The position numbers and the translations under genes are program-made. A stretch of DNA of 48,303 bases, taken from positions 1 to 48,303 of the forward strand of contig NZ_JXKM01000016.1 of NCBI RefSeq assembly GCF_001885905.1. The letters are read 5' to 3'. A model generated the notes under the pieces. It was not told where the DNA came from. It ran no database searches and saw only the letters and a program-made list of their open reading frames with translations. This DNA is from Enterococcus devriesei. GTDB taxonomy: Bacteria; Bacillota; Bacilli; Lactobacillales; Enterococcaceae. Below, one piece after another: positions 6,665 to 16,180 of this stretch; the first letter of the stretch is position 1; each line of letters opens with the position of its first letter.

Positions 6665-9082
6665 TTGGAAGAAGTAGTCATTTTAAGTGCTGTACGAACA
6701 CCAATTGGAAGATACAGAGGTAAATTAGCGAGCGTGTCAGCGGTAGAGCTTGGTGCAATCGTGGTGAAAGAAGCAATTAACCGGGCAGAGATCACCGGAC
6801 AAGAAGTTAATCAAGTTTTTATGGGAAATGTCTTGCAAGCCGGCAATGGACAAAATGTCGCTCGTCAGGCAGCAGTGAAGGCTGGGCTTGCTTATGAAGT
6901 TCCGGCAACGACGATCAATGAAGTTTGTGGGTCGGGATTGAAATCGATTATTTTTGGTATGCAGCAGATTCAGCTTGGTGATGCTCGGGTTGTGGTGGCT
7001 GGCGGAACAGAAAATATGTCTCAGGCGCCAAAAGTGACTGGCTTTGATTATGTGACACAGGAATGGCAGGAGCCAAAGTCTAGCATGATCTATGATGGCT
7101 TGACAGATGCTTTTAGTGGGAAGCACATGGGATTAACCGCCGAAAAAGTGGCGGATCAATACCAGATCACTCGTGAGATGCAGGATCAGTTTGCCTATGA
7201 TTCGCAAATGAAAGCATCACAAGCAAGCCGTGAAGGAAAGTTTGAGTCAGAAATTGTGGCGGTGCCGCTTGCAGATGGCAGCACGTTATATACCGATGAA
7301 GGCATTCGAGCCGATACGACGCTGGAAAAAATCAGCTCGTTAAAGCCAGCCTTTAAAGAAGGCGGTGTAGTGACGGCGGCAAATGCCTCAACGTTAAACG
7401 ATGGTGCTTCGGCGGTTGTTTTGGCTTCAAAAGCTTACGCGATTGAACATGGCTTGGATTATTTAGCAGAGATTAATGGCTATAGTGAAGTCGGAATCGA
7501 CCCTAGTATCATGGGTGTTGCACCTGTTTCGGCCATCAACCAGCTGCTACAGAAAGTAAATCGGACCACAGCAGATATCGATCTGTTCCAAATCAATGAG
7601 GCTTTCGCGGCAGCATCGGTGGCGGTTCAAAAAGAGTTAGCTTTGCCGGATGAACGGGTTAATATTTATGGTGGAGCAATTGCCTTAGGCCATCCGATTG
7701 GTGCCAGCGGGGCCCGAATCGTGACGACCTTGCTGTCTGAGCTGATACAAGAAGGAAAACAACGTGGCGTTGCCAGTCTTTGTATCGGTGGCGGCTTAGG
7801 CTTGGCCTTAATGGTTACAAAAGCGGAGGATCAGGAGACAGCCAAAAAAAAATTCTACCAGATGACGCAGGCGGAACGTTTGGCGTTATTGGTTAAAGAA
7901 AAAAAGCTGTCAGCTAAAGAAGCAGCCCAATTAGCCAGTGAAACAGTTTTACCAGAAAAGATTGCGAATAATTTGATTGAAAATCAAATCAGTGAAGCAT
8001 CGATTCCTTTAGGCGTCGCACAAAATTTTGTGATTAACGGTAAAAAAAAAATTATTCCAATGGCAACAGAAGAACCGTCTGTCATTGCGGCAGCTAGTAA
8101 TGCCGGAAAAATTATTGCAAAGGCTGGCGGATTAACAACGCGAGTCATTGGACAAGCGATGACGGGGCAAATCGTTTTACGCAATGTTTCAGATTTAGTA
8201 GCCGCTAAAAAATGCCTTCTACACAATGAGACTTTATTTTTTAAGACCGCTGAAACGAGTTATCCTTCGATCTACCAAAGAGGCGGCGGATTACGATCGA
8301 TTGCGATTAGAACTTTTGCGGAAGGGTATCTGTCACTTGATCTTGTGGTAGATACAAAGGACGCGATGGGTGCCAATATCGTGAACACGATGTTAGAGGC
8401 GGTCGCTCAAGAAGTACGGCAGCTATTGCCTGAATCGGATGTACTATTTAGTATTTTAAGTAATTATGGGACGGGATCGCTGATCGAGGCTCGTTGTGAA
8501 TTGCCTTTCAGTCAGATTTCGGCTGAATTAGCAGAGAAGATCGCTGCTGCAAGTGATTATAGCAAGCTTGATCCTTATCGAGCGGCGACACATAATAAAG
8601 GAATCATGAATGGCGTCGATGCGATCGTCTTAGCGACCGGCAATGATACCCGTGCTGTGGCAGCGGCTAGTCACGCGTATGCAGCTCGTAACGGTCGTTA
8701 TGAAGGCTTAAGTGAATGGTCTATCCAAGCAGACAAACTAATCGGCCAGCTAGTCATGCCAATGAAAGTTGGGATCGTTGGGGGCGCCACAAAAGTTTTG
8801 CCGAAAGCACAAATTGCTTTAAACATATTAGAAGTAACTGACGCGGCTGAGCTAGGTGAAATCATTGTAGCGGTGGGACTTTCCCAAAATTTAGCAGCGA
8901 TTCGGGCCTTAGTGACAGACGGAATTCAAAAAGGCCACATGGCGATGCAAAGTCGTTCCCTTGCTATTTCGGCAGGGGCGACTGAAAATGAGATTGCTGA
9001 AGTAGCCAAACAATTGCGTCACTCCGAACGAATGAACTCGGCGACCGCTGAAACGATCATCCAGCAGATTCGAGAAGGTTAG
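6665..9082 (+). CDS. mvaE: Bifunctional acetoacetyl-CoA thiolase / HMG-CoA reductase
   Basis: An 805-residue fusion that catalyses the first and third steps of the mevalonate pathway. The thiolase half (about 1-385) has the nucleophile C88 (NEVCGSG), GGAIALGHPIGASGAR with the catalytic histidine, and CIGGGLG with the second cysteine. The class II HMG-CoA reductase half (about 400-805) shows ENQISEASIPLG, DAMGANIVN, GIMNGVDAIVLATGNDTRA and a C-terminal LRHSERMN histidine. Translation starts at TTG behind GGAGGTG. The fusion is a trademark of Enterococcus and close relatives. The divergent partner mvaS completes the route to mevalonate. Confidence 0.95.
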   Translation: MEEVVILSAVRTPIGRYRGKLASVSAVELGAIVVKEAINRAEITGQEVNQVFMGNVLQAGNGQNVARQAAVKAGLAYEVPATTINEVCGSGLKSIIFGMQQIQLGDARVVVAGGTENMSQAPKVTGFDYVTQEWQEPKSSMIYDGLTDAFSGKHMGLTAEKVADQYQITREMQDQFAYDSQMKASQASREGKFESEIVAVPLADGSTLYTDEGIRADTTLEKISSLKPAFKEGGVVTAANASTLNDGASAVVLASKAYAIEHGLDYLAEINGYSEVGIDPSIMGVAPVSAINQLLQKVNRTTADIDLFQINEAFAAASVAVQKELALPDERVNIYGGAIALGHPIGASGARIVTTLLSELIQEGKQRGVASLCIGGGLGLALMVTKAEDQETAKKKFYQMTQAERLALLVKEKKLSAKEAAQLASETVLPEKIANNLIENQISEASIPLGVAQNFVINGKKKIIPMATEEPSVIAAASNAGKIIAKAGGLTTRVIGQAMTGQIVLRNVSDLVAAKKCLLHNETLFFKTAETSYPSIYQRGGGLRSIAIRTFAEGYLSLDLVVDTKDAMGANIVNTMLEAVAQEVRQLLPESDVLFSILSNYGTGSLIEARCELPFSQISAELAEKIAAASDYSKLDPYRAATHNKGIMNGVDAIVLATGNDTRAVAAASHAYAARNGRYEGLSEWSIQADKLIGQLVMPMKVGIVGGATKVLPKAQIALNILEVTDAAELGEIIVAVGLSQNLAAIRALVTDGIQKGHMAMQSRSLAISAGATENEIAEVAKQLRHSERMNSATAETIIQQIREG

Positions 9083-9089
9083 TCGCTAA

Positions 9090-9122
9090 AAAAGCCGAGA
9101 CAAACATTGTCTCGGCTTTTTT
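9090..9122 (+). terminator. Terminator after mvaE
   Basis: AAAAGCCGAGACA (9090-9102) pairs with TGTCTCGGCTTTT (9108-9120), loop AACAT, then more T. The A run on the left side may let it serve the convergent gene too. Confidence 0.9.
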
Positions 9123-9182
9123 ACTTATAAACGATGATTTAGAGGTAGTTTCTCTCTTAATCTCTTTAGTCGGAGGTAGCGA

Positions 9183-10250
9183 TTATTTCAAACTAAAGTC
9201 TAAATAAACTGGATTATGATCAGAATACTGGAACGCCATATCTTTGACATGGAGATCCTTCACCTGAATGTTGTCTGAAAGTAAGAAACCATCAATCAAG
9301 GTCGTATAGGTGTGCCCTTTTTTATAAGGCTCATTTAAGGCTCGAGCCGAAGGGATTTTTTCTTCGGCTAAATTGCCATTAGGCAGGTGAAAACCTGCTG
9401 GCAATTGATCTTTAGGAAACGGATGAGTCCATGTTTCGCGCTTTTTACTTGTATTAAAGACTTCAGGGCTATTACCTAAAACGTCGTGATTATAATCACC
9501 GGCCACCATAACATAATTGCCTTTTTGATATTCAGTTTCCATTACATCAAAAATTTTTTTCAATTGCGCGGCTTGCACGGAACGATCCTTTGTGAAAGCA
9601 GATAGATGTGTGTTGATAGCAATCAGCTCATGATTCCCTTTGACCGGGATACGGCTGACGGTAAAAGCGCGATCCAAATCAAAGAATTTATTGAAATTCG
9701 TTTCGATCGGTAATGAATAACGTTTACTGCTAGTGATCTCAGCGTGGCTCAAGGTGACTAAGCCTGATTTGGCTTGGCCGATGGGATCCGTAAAAGGATA
9801 GAATAAATAAGACGAGTCGTAATTTTGCCCATAAAGACTGTTATAGGTGGGTAAATGTTCTTTCAACCAAGCGACCTCATCGACATGCTGCGAGCGATCC
9901 CCTGATTGGTCAACTTCTTGATAAAAAGCTAGAGTCGGAGCCACGTCTTTGGTCGTATTGACGATGCCTTGCATATTTTCTTCAACGGTCTTTTTATCAT
10001 AAGCCCGTGAATATTTTCCACCATCCATAAAAAAGCTATAGCTTGGAGGGTAGGCACCATAGCCGATATTATGGCTCATGGCACGATAGGTTTTATTTGT
10101 TTCCAAGACCTCATTGTGCTGGTTATGCGGCTTTAAGGTCAGGTTGTCAGGTAAACGATCGTAACTAGCGAATAAATAAATCAAATAGCCGCCGAAGACG
10201 ACGATAATTGCGATGACAATCCCCAAAATAATTTTTATAAATTTTTTCAT
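9183..10250 (-). CDS. Membrane-anchored endonuclease/exonuclease/phosphatase family protein
   Basis: A 355-residue protein with a short basic N-terminus and one hydrophobic segment (about residues 5-28), so the domain is probably outside the cell. The remainder is an EEP (DNase I-like) fold: MSHNIGYG at its start, FYQEVD with the metal-binding glutamate, NTHLSAF, VAGDYNHD and a terminal YSDHNPVYLDF. These match the active-site order of metal-dependent phosphodiesterases, nucleases and inositol phosphatases. The substrate is unknown; an extracellular nuclease or phospholipase-type activity is possible. The start at 10250 follows GGAGG and excludes 15 upstream codons without a ribosome site. 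Confidence 0.8.
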   Translation of the reverse strand: MKKFIKIILGIVIAIIVVFGGYLIYLFASYDRLPDNLTLKPHNQHNEVLETNKTYRAMSHNIGYGAYPPSYSFFMDGGKYSRAYDKKTVEENMQGIVNTTKDVAPTLAFYQEVDQSGDRSQHVDEVAWLKEHLPTYNSLYGQNYDSSYLFYPFTDPIGQAKSGLVTLSHAEITSSKRYSLPIETNFNKFFDLDRAFTVSRIPVKGNHELIAINTHLSAFTKDRSVQAAQLKKIFDVMETEYQKGNYVMVAGDYNHDVLGNSPEVFNTSKKRETWTHPFPKDQLPAGFHLPNGNLAEEKIPSARALNEPYKKGHTYTTLIDGFLLSDNIQVKDLHVKDMAFQYSDHNPVYLDFSLK

Positions 10251-10378
10251 TGGTATTCCTCCCGCATCAATCATAGCAGACTTTTCAGCGATCACAAAGT
10301 ATCCTCACTTTCGTAAAAAAGCGCCTCATGTTACACTAGATGGGTAGTGTTAAACGTTATTAAAAGAGAGGTTTTAAA

Positions 10379-10960
10379 ATGATTCGATTTGCAAAAAAAC
10401 AAGATGGTGCAGCGGTAGCTAAATTAATACTGGTTATTTTAAAGGACATGGAACTGGATTTTTTAGAAGAATTTGGCGAAGAGAGTGCTTTAAAAGTAAT
10501 CGCGTCTTGCTTTACTGACCCAACCTATCGTTTTGGTTATGCCCGTGGCTTGGTCGAAGAGATCGACGGAAAAATCGCTGGTGCGGTCTTTGGTTATCCT
10601 GCTAGTCAAGAGGCAATCATTGATCTGCCACTGCAAAATTATTTGCGGTCACAGGGCATTGAAGAAGAAATCAATATGTTTATTGATCCAGAAGCGTTTC
10701 CGAATGAATGGTATTTAGATTCGATCGTGGTAGATGAGCGTTATCGCGGACATGGAATCGGCTCAAAGTTATTAACGGCGGTGGATCGTTTAGCGACTCA
10801 TGAAGGAGAGACGGTCATTGGCTTAAATGTTGATAAAGCCAATCCTAATGCCAAACGCTTATATTTACGTGATGGCTTTCAGGATGTCGGAGAAATCATG
10901 ATCAGTGGACACCAGTATGATCATATGCAGCGAGCGGTCAAAACACGCGATCGCAGCTAG
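10379..10960 (+). CDS. GNAT family N-acetyltransferase
   Basis: A 193-residue GCN5-related acetyltransferase. The acetyl-CoA pyrophosphate loop is seen as SIVVDERYRGHGIGSKLL (about 117-134), and the later LNVDKANPNAKRLYLRDGF is the usual motif B region. The acceptor substrate cannot be deduced. It is preceded by GAGAGG and divergent from the EEP gene. It ends at a strong hairpin shared with the convergent gene. Confidence 0.85.
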   Translation: MIRFAKKQDGAAVAKLILVILKDMELDFLEEFGEESALKVIASCFTDPTYRFGYARGLVEEIDGKIAGAVFGYPASQEAIIDLPLQNYLRSQGIEEEINMFIDPEAFPNEWYLDSIVVDERYRGHGIGSKLLTAVDRLATHEGETVIGLNVDKANPNAKRLYLRDGFQDVGEIMISGHQYDHMQRAVKTRDRS

Positions 10961-10981
10961 GAAAAAAGAATTTTTAGAGAA

Positions 10982-11016
10982 AACAGAGGATGGGCCGATT
11001 AGGCTCATCCTCTGTT
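10982..11016. terminator. Bidirectional terminator
   Basis: A 15-bp stem (10982-10996 with 11002-11016) with one G-T pair and the loop GATTA. Its right arm touches the stop codon of the minus-strand gene. Confidence 0.8.
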
Positions 11017-11536
11017 AGTTTTGTGAAAAAGTGATCTCTAGAGCTGTCTCTTTCTCCCTGCGTTTATTGCGATTGTAGAGCCAGTAGTCCATGACGGCTG
11101 CGACGCAGATACAAACGGGTGCATCGGCAGGATCAGTGACATCTAGCGCATAGTAATCACCGGTCAGTAAGGTTGCTTTGTCCATCGTCATAACCGGCTG
11201 ATTAAAGTGATTGATTTTATATTGATGATTATAAATATCCCCATAAACAGCCCAATGAAGCTGTTGGATGTAGTAAAAATCCCCTGGCCAATGAAAAATT
11301 TTATGAAGCACACCGACTTTAGTGTGATCCTGATAAATTTCAAATTTTCGACCGAGAATTACGCTGGCTTGCTTGATGTAAGCCACGATCTGCCCATCCA
11401 TCGCATAGAGAGACAGCACATTGCCTTTACGCCCCCAGTGACCTACCATTAAATAAAGAGGCACACCCTTACTATCTTTCACAATCGTACGGGTCACCGA
11501 GCTTAATTGTTTTTCTTGAATAAAAAATTCGGTCAT
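11015..11536 (-). CDS. LURP-one-related (Tubby-like fold) protein
   Basis: A 173-residue protein resembling the YxjI/LURP-one family, whose members adopt the Tubby C-terminal beta-barrel. It has the typical pattern of short beta strands: FFIQEKQLS, LYLMVGHWGRKGNVLSLY, IAYIKQ, FEIYQDHTKVGVLHKI and a hydrophobic C-terminal helix APVCICVAAVMDYWLYNR. That terminal helix and the fold suggest membrane-lipid contact. The biochemical role of bacterial members is not established. It lies 23 bp upstream of, and on the same strand as, the HAD phosphatase. Confidence 0.6.
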   Translation of the reverse strand: MTEFFIQEKQLSSVTRTIVKDSKGVPLYLMVGHWGRKGNVLSLYAMDGQIVAYIKQASVILGRKFEIYQDHTKVGVLHKIFHWPGDFYYIQQLHWAVYGDIYNHQYKINHFNQPVMTMDKATLLTGDYYALDVTDPADAPVCICVAAVMDYWLYNRNKRREKETALEITFSQN

Positions 11537-11559
11537 GTTGATTCACACCTTTGTTTTTA

Positions 11560-12423
11560 TCACTCAGAAAGGATTTTTTCGATTGCCGTTGCGACACCAT
11601 TTTCTTCATTCGTATCCGTGACGTGCTTTGCGATTTTTTTAATCTCTAAAGCGGCATTGCCCATCGCATAGCTGTTGCCGGCATAAGTCAGCATCGAGAC
11701 GTCGTTGAAATTATCACCAAAGGCCATAACTTCGTCTGAAGTAAAGCCGCGTTGTTCAGCAAATTGTTTCAAAGCGATCCCTTTTTGGGCATTGACATGA
11801 TTGATTTCGATATTGGTTAATTCAGAAGCCGCGATGGCTAGGTCGCCGATTTCTTCTAATTCAATCGTGACTTTCTTTAGCCGCTCTGGGCCATTTTTAT
11901 CAAAAGCGATGATCTTCAAGACGTCTTCACCGGTTTCTTTTAAGGTTTGGCGAATATTCTCGACATAATCGATCGGCGTCAAGGTCAAATGTTCCGAGGA
12001 AGCGGCGATCGCCATTTTTTTCGATAGTTCAGGATCTCTGCTTAACAGATGTTCTGAAACAAATTCGATCCGCATGGATTGGTTCTCTGAATAGACGTGG
12101 TCTGCGGTGAAAATCTCGTAGTATAAGCCAGCCTTTTCAATGGCATCCATTACGGCAAGTGTTTTTTGTAGACCTATGGGAATTGTGAAAATCGTTTCAC
12201 GTTGGGCATTCACCACGTGAGCGCCATTTAATAAAATCATCGGTACATGGATCTTCGCTTCGTCTAAAGAAATCTTCGCATGACTCATTCCACGACCGGT
12301 TGCTGTAATAAACTCAATTCCTTGTGCTTGAGCCTTTTTGATGGCTTCGATATTGGCTGTCGGAACCCGCATATGATTGTTTAATAATGTCCCGTCCATA
12401 TCGGAGGCAATAAGTTTGATCAA
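11560..12423 (-). CDS. Cof-type HAD-IIB phosphatase
   Basis: A 287-residue haloacid dehalogenase-like hydrolase of the Cof/YidA group. Motif I is ASDMDGTLLN with nucleophile D8 and acid D10. Motif II is TATGRG, a lysine (KGIALKQF) gives motif III, and GDNFNDVSML is motif IV. The C2 cap lies in the middle of the protein. Relatives dephosphorylate sugar phosphates or flavin intermediates; the substrate here is unknown. It sits directly upstream of the LURP-one gene on the minus strand and may be cotranscribed with it. Confidence 0.88.
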   Translation of the reverse strand: MIKLIASDMDGTLLNNHMRVPTANIEAIKKAQAQGIEFITATGRGMSHAKISLDEAKIHVPMILLNGAHVVNAQRETIFTIPIGLQKTLAVMDAIEKAGLYYEIFTADHVYSENQSMRIEFVSEHLLSRDPELSKKMAIAASSEHLTLTPIDYVENIRQTLKETGEDVLKIIAFDKNGPERLKKVTIELEEIGDLAIAASELTNIEINHVNAQKGIALKQFAEQRGFTSDEVMAFGDNFNDVSMLTYAGNSYAMGNAALEIKKIAKHVTDTNEENGVATAIEKILSE

Positions 12424-12574
12424 AATTGTTCACCTAGCTTTCTTATCATTCACCGATAGTGTACCATAATCCCAGAGAGGATAACCATGTCGGATTTATT
12501 CTTAAAAAAGAATTAGCTGAGTAATTGAAAAATGAACAATAAGCCAGCAAAAAAAATCATTAGGAGTGTACGCT

Positions 12575-13255
12575 GTGAAAGAAATCATCCACAATGAGTG
12601 GCAAACCGTTCTGGCAGACCAATTCCAAGCGCCGTATTATTTGAAACTGCGAGAATTTTTAAAAGATGAATACCGGACACAAAAAATCCATCCGGATATG
12701 TATCATATTTTTGAAGCCTTGGAATTGACGCCTTATGATCAAGTGAAAGTCGTAATTTTAGGACAGGATCCTTATCATGGCGTGGACCAAGCCCACGGCC
12801 TTTCATTCTCAGTTCAGCCAGGGGTTAAGATCCCGCCGTCTTTGCGGAATATTTACAAGGAAATGGAAAGTGATCTTGGAATCCCGCCTGTCCAACACGG
12901 GAATTTAGTTAGCTGGGCCAAGCAAGGGGTGCTGATGCTGAACACGGTGTTGACGGTCAGAGAAGGTCAGGCTTATTCTCATCGGGGCCAAGGCTGGGAG
13001 CAATTGACAGACGCAATTATTGAACGCTTGAATGAGCGAGAAAAACCGATTGTGTTTATTTTATGGGGCAAGCCGGCGCAAGAAAAAATAAAAATGATCG
13101 ATACCACAAGACACGCGATCATCAAGTCGGTTCATCCATCGCCATTGTCGGCTCATCGTGGCTTCTTTGGGTCAAAACCATTTTCCCAAACCAATCAAAT
13201 CTTGCAAGAATGGAATGAGCAGCCGATCAATTGGCAGCTGCCTGAAACAGTGTAG
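12575..13255 (+). CDS. ung: Uracil-DNA glycosylase
   Basis: Family 1 uracil-DNA glycosylase, which removes uracil from DNA in base excision repair. GQDPYHG holds the catalytic D65, SWAKQGVLMLNTVLTV follows, and the DNA-intercalating loop HPSPLSAHRGFFG carries the catalytic histidine. I placed the start at the GTG at 12575, eight bases from TAGGAG, giving 226 aa. An in-frame GTG at 12566 overlaps that ribosome site and is less likely. It precedes pta on the same strand with a 158-bp gap. Confidence 0.93.
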   Translation: MKEIIHNEWQTVLADQFQAPYYLKLREFLKDEYRTQKIHPDMYHIFEALELTPYDQVKVVILGQDPYHGVDQAHGLSFSVQPGVKIPPSLRNIYKEMESDLGIPPVQHGNLVSWAKQGVLMLNTVLTVREGQAYSHRGQGWEQLTDAIIERLNEREKPIVFILWGKPAQEKIKMIDTTRHAIIKSVHPSPLSAHRGFFGSKPFSQTNQILQEWNEQPINWQLPETV

Positions 13256-13413
13256 TATGACAACGGTTTCTGTTATAGAGACAGATTGTGAAAAGGTTCT
13301 TCATTCAAGTTTATTGGATTCTAATTAGTAGTACAGATGTTTTATTCTGTCCTTTTCTTTTCTTGTGAATTGTTGTATGATAAGTAAGAAATAAATTTCT
13401 GGAGGGTTTTATC

Positions 13414-14394
13414 GTGGATCTATTTGATAGTTTAAAATTTAAGATTATTCGCCGTAACATTAAAGTGGCATTTCCTGAAGCAACGGACGCACGGATTTTA
13501 GGAGCAGCTTCACGTCTAAGAGCTGAGGAACTAGTGGAACCAATATTGATCGGAAACGTGGATGAAATTGAAAAAGCTGCGAACGCTCGTGGAATCGCTT
13601 TAGGCAATTTTACGATTATTGATCCAGATCATTTTGATCGTTGGGATGAAATGGTGGAAGCGTTTGTTGAACGTCGTAAAGGTAAAGTAACCAAAGAAGA
13701 TGCTGAAAAAATTCTTAAAGATGAAAATTACTTCGGCACAATGCTGACCTACATGGGCATCACTGATGGTATGGTTTCTGGTGCGATCCACTCAACCGGG
13801 GATACTGTCCGTCCAGCGTTACAAATCATTAAAACCAAACCTGGCATTAGCCGGACAAGTGGCGCTTTCTTAATGGTTCGCGGCCGTGACCAAGAGAAAT
13901 ACTTATTCTCTGACTGTGCCATCAATGTGAATCCAAATGCGCAAGAATTAGCAGAAATCGCTGTCGAATCAGCAAAAACCGCTGAACTATTCGATATCGA
14001 CCCTAAAGTTGCTATGATGAGCTTTTCAACTAAAGGCTCTGCCAAAGCACCTGAAGTGGATAAAGTAGCAGAAGCAACCAAAATCGCACAAGAATTAGCT
14101 CCTGATTATTTAATCGATGGTGAATTACAGTTTGATGCAGCTTATATTCCTGGTGTGGCACAATTAAAAGCACCTGAATCAAAAGTAGCTGGACAAGCGA
14201 CAGTCTTCGTTTTCCCAGAATTACAATCAGGAAACATCGGCTACAAAATTGCACAACGCTTCGGTGGCTTTGAAGCTATTGGACCAATCTTGCAAGGCTT
14301 GAACAAACCAATCTCTGACCTTTCTCGTGGTTCAAACGAAGAAGATGTTTACAAATTATCTATTATTACTGCAGCTCAAACATTGATGAACTAA
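13414..14394 (+). CDS. pta: Phosphate acetyltransferase
   Basis: A 326-residue phosphotransacetylase that interconverts acetyl-CoA and acetyl phosphate in the acetate branch. The family pattern is clear: FPEATDARIL near the N-terminus, SGAIHSTGDTVRPALQII, DCAINVNPNAQELAEIA, MSFSTKGSAKAPEVDKV and FPELQSGNIGYKIAQR at the end. Translation starts at GTG 13414 behind GGAGGG. It links metabolically to xfp, which produces acetyl phosphate, and to mvaE, which uses acetyl-CoA. No acetate kinase is in the window. Confidence 0.95.
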   Translation: MDLFDSLKFKIIRRNIKVAFPEATDARILGAASRLRAEELVEPILIGNVDEIEKAANARGIALGNFTIIDPDHFDRWDEMVEAFVERRKGKVTKEDAEKILKDENYFGTMLTYMGITDGMVSGAIHSTGDTVRPALQIIKTKPGISRTSGAFLMVRGRDQEKYLFSDCAINVNPNAQELAEIAVESAKTAELFDIDPKVAMMSFSTKGSAKAPEVDKVAEATKIAQELAPDYLIDGELQFDAAYIPGVAQLKAPESKVAGQATVFVFPELQSGNIGYKIAQRFGGFEAIGPILQGLNKPISDLSRGSNEEDVYKLSIITAAQTLMN

Positions 14395-14422
14395 GCTTTA
14401 TTCATTAAATAGAACAAACAGT

Positions 14423-14458
14423 AAGGCAAGAATCCATTTTAGGATTCTTGCCTTTTTC
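14423..14458 (+). terminator. Terminator after pta
   Basis: AAGGCAAGAATCC (14423-14435) pairs with GGATTCTTGCCTT (14442-14454), followed by a T run. Confidence 0.9.
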
Positions 14459-14550
14459 TGGTTGTTCCGGATCAGTTAAAAAGCATCTTTTCCTTTTCTC
14501 GCAGCTCACAAATCGGTATACTGATGGGTGTAGAAAAGAGGGGAATCAGC

Positions 14551-15018
14551 GTGATAACGTTAATAGATACAGCAGCAACTGAAGAATTAGGAAAGATCAT
14601 TGGCGCGGCGGCTGAGCCTAGCGATAATTTAGTCTTGACCGGCGATCTTGGAGCGGGAAAAACGACCTTGACGAAGGGGATCGCTTTAGGTCTAGGGATC
14701 GATCAAATGATCAAGAGTCCGACGTATACAATCATTCGCGAATATCAGCAAGGGCGTTTACCGCTTTATCATATGGACGTGTATCGAATCGAAGGGGGAG
14801 CGGACGATCTCGGTTTAGATGATTATTTTGAGGGCGATGGGCTTTCGGTAATCGAGTGGGGCCGACAACTAGGGGAATACGTGCCAGAGGATTATTTGGA
14901 GTTGGTTCTTTCCAAGGATGAACAGGATGAGAATCTGCGCCGAGTCGAATTAACACCTCATGGAACAGCGGCGAAAAACTTTCAAGTGCGCATCATGGAA
15001 GCGTGGGAAGAAAAATGA
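14551..15018 (+). CDS. tsaE: tRNA threonylcarbamoyladenosine biosynthesis ATPase TsaE
   Basis: The small ATPase that, with TsaB and TsaD, forms the t6A modification at position 37 of ANN-decoding tRNAs. The Walker A motif GDLGAGKTTLTK is at about residues 31-42. SPTYTIIREY, YHMDVYRI and IEWGRQL follow in family order. The start is the GTG at 14551 behind AGAGGGG; an upstream in-frame ATG at 14524 has no ribosome site. It gives 155 aa, a normal length. Its stop overlaps the start of the next gene (ATGA). tsaB and tsaD are not in this window. Confidence 0.93.
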   Translation: MITLIDTAATEELGKIIGAAAEPSDNLVLTGDLGAGKTTLTKGIALGLGIDQMIKSPTYTIIREYQQGRLPLYHMDVYRIEGGADDLGLDDYFEGDGLSVIEWGRQLGEYVPEDYLELVLSKDEQDENLRRVELTPHGTAAKNFQVRIMEAWEEK

Positions 15019-15536
15019 GTGAAGTAGAGATTACTTTACGTGAAGCGATTCCCGTGGACGCAAAAGAAATATTACAAGTCAGCCGCCAAATCGCGGAGGA
15101 GACGGATTTTTTGATCATGGATGAAGCGGGGCTGGGACTTAGCGAAGAATTATTGAGTCTGCAGTTAGCTGATCTCTACGAAAGTGAAAATAATCTATTG
15201 TTAGTAGCGTTAGCGGATGAAAAGATTGTCGGAATGGCTTCTGTTAAAGCAGCACCAGAATTTACGGTCTCTCATATTGGCGAACTAGGGATCAGTGTCT
15301 TAAAAGAATTTTGGGGCATTGGTTTAGGCTCTGCATTATTGGATGAGGTGATCTATTGGTGCGAAACTGTTTCGCCGTTAGCTCGATTAGAATTGACCGT
15401 GCAAAAAAGAAATGAACGAGCGATCCACTTGTACCAAAAATTTGGTTTTGAGATGGAAGCAATCATGCAACGAGGGGCACGAGACGCGCAAGGAGCGTTC
15501 TTGGATGTTTTATTAATGAGTAAACTGATCAACTAA
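15015..15536 (+). CDS. GNAT family N-acetyltransferase coupled to tsaE
   Basis: A 173-residue acetyltransferase. The acetyl-CoA site is ISVLKEFWGIGLGSALL and motif B is LTVQKRNERAIHLYQKFGF. The start at 15015 overlaps the tsaE stop by ATGA, so expression is coupled to tsaE. In many Firmicutes the protein acetyltransferase RimI follows tsaE and tsaB. This one is longer and lacks the recognisable RimI C-terminus, so I leave it as a general GNAT enzyme. Confidence 0.85.
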   Translation: MSEVEITLREAIPVDAKEILQVSRQIAEETDFLIMDEAGLGLSEELLSLQLADLYESENNLLLVALADEKIVGMASVKAAPEFTVSHIGELGISVLKEFWGIGLGSALLDEVIYWCETVSPLARLELTVQKRNERAIHLYQKFGFEMEAIMQRGARDAQGAFLDVLLMSKLIN

Positions 15537-15540
15537 AAAA

Positions 15541-15570
15541 AGACTGTTCATCGAGAACAGTCTTCGTTTT
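15541..15570. terminator. Bidirectional terminator
   Basis: AGACTGTTC (15541-15549) pairs with GAACAGTCT (15555-15563). An A run on the left and T residues on the right serve both convergent genes. Confidence 0.8.
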
Positions 15571-15571
15571 A

Positions 15572-16114
15572 TCACATCGGTAAAACTAATTTTTTTAAAG
15601 GATCGACCCCAAAATGATCTTCTTGATAAAGCAGGATCTTCGCACAGGCGCGGCTATCTTCCAACGCATCGTGGTGATGTTCCAAAGGGATCGCCAATTC
15701 GTCACAGACCGTGTTCAAACGATGATTAGGCATCTCTGGAAATAGCTTACGGCTTGTCCGCACGGTACAGAGGGAAAGATAGGATGGCTGCTGAATGCGA
15801 TAGTAATCAAGGCAGCCTGCTAAAACTTTCGTATCAAAGCCAGCGTTATGAGCGACAATCAAGCGGTTTTCTTGATAGTATTGTTTAATTTCTTGCCATA
15901 CATCTGGGAATTTCGGCGCTTCAGCCACGTCTTCGGGATGAATTCCGTGAATTTGGATATTTTTCCAGAAGAAGTCTGTCTCAGGTTTGATCAACGAATA
16001 GTATTCGCCGACGATTTGACTATTTTTTACCATAACCAAAGCTAACGAGCAGGCGCTATGTGCCTCGTAAGTCGCTGTTTCAAAGTCCATTGCGATAAAA
16101 TTCAATTGATTCAC
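15572..16114 (-). CDS. DnaQ-like 3'-5' exonuclease
   Basis: A 180-residue DEDDh exonuclease domain standing alone. Exo I is AMDFETAT (D10, E12), Exo II is VAHNAGFDTKVL, and Exo III is HHDALEDSRACA with the HxxxxD pair. It resembles the proofreading epsilon domain and small RNase T-like nucleases, but has no polymerase or helicase fused. It could act in DNA repair or RNA trimming. It precedes no obvious partner; exoA lies upstream on the same strand, 66 bp away. Confidence 0.85.
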   Translation of the reverse strand: MNQLNFIAMDFETATYEAHSACSLALVMVKNSQIVGEYYSLIKPETDFFWKNIQIHGIHPEDVAEAPKFPDVWQEIKQYYQENRLIVAHNAGFDTKVLAGCLDYYRIQQPSYLSLCTVRTSRKLFPEMPNHRLNTVCDELAIPLEHHHDALEDSRACAKILLYQEDHFGVDPLKKLVLPM

Positions 16115-16180
16115 CTCTTCGCCAATGTTTTAACACATTTTTTTCTTTGTGTCCGTTTTAATGGACCAGCTTTACTCTTT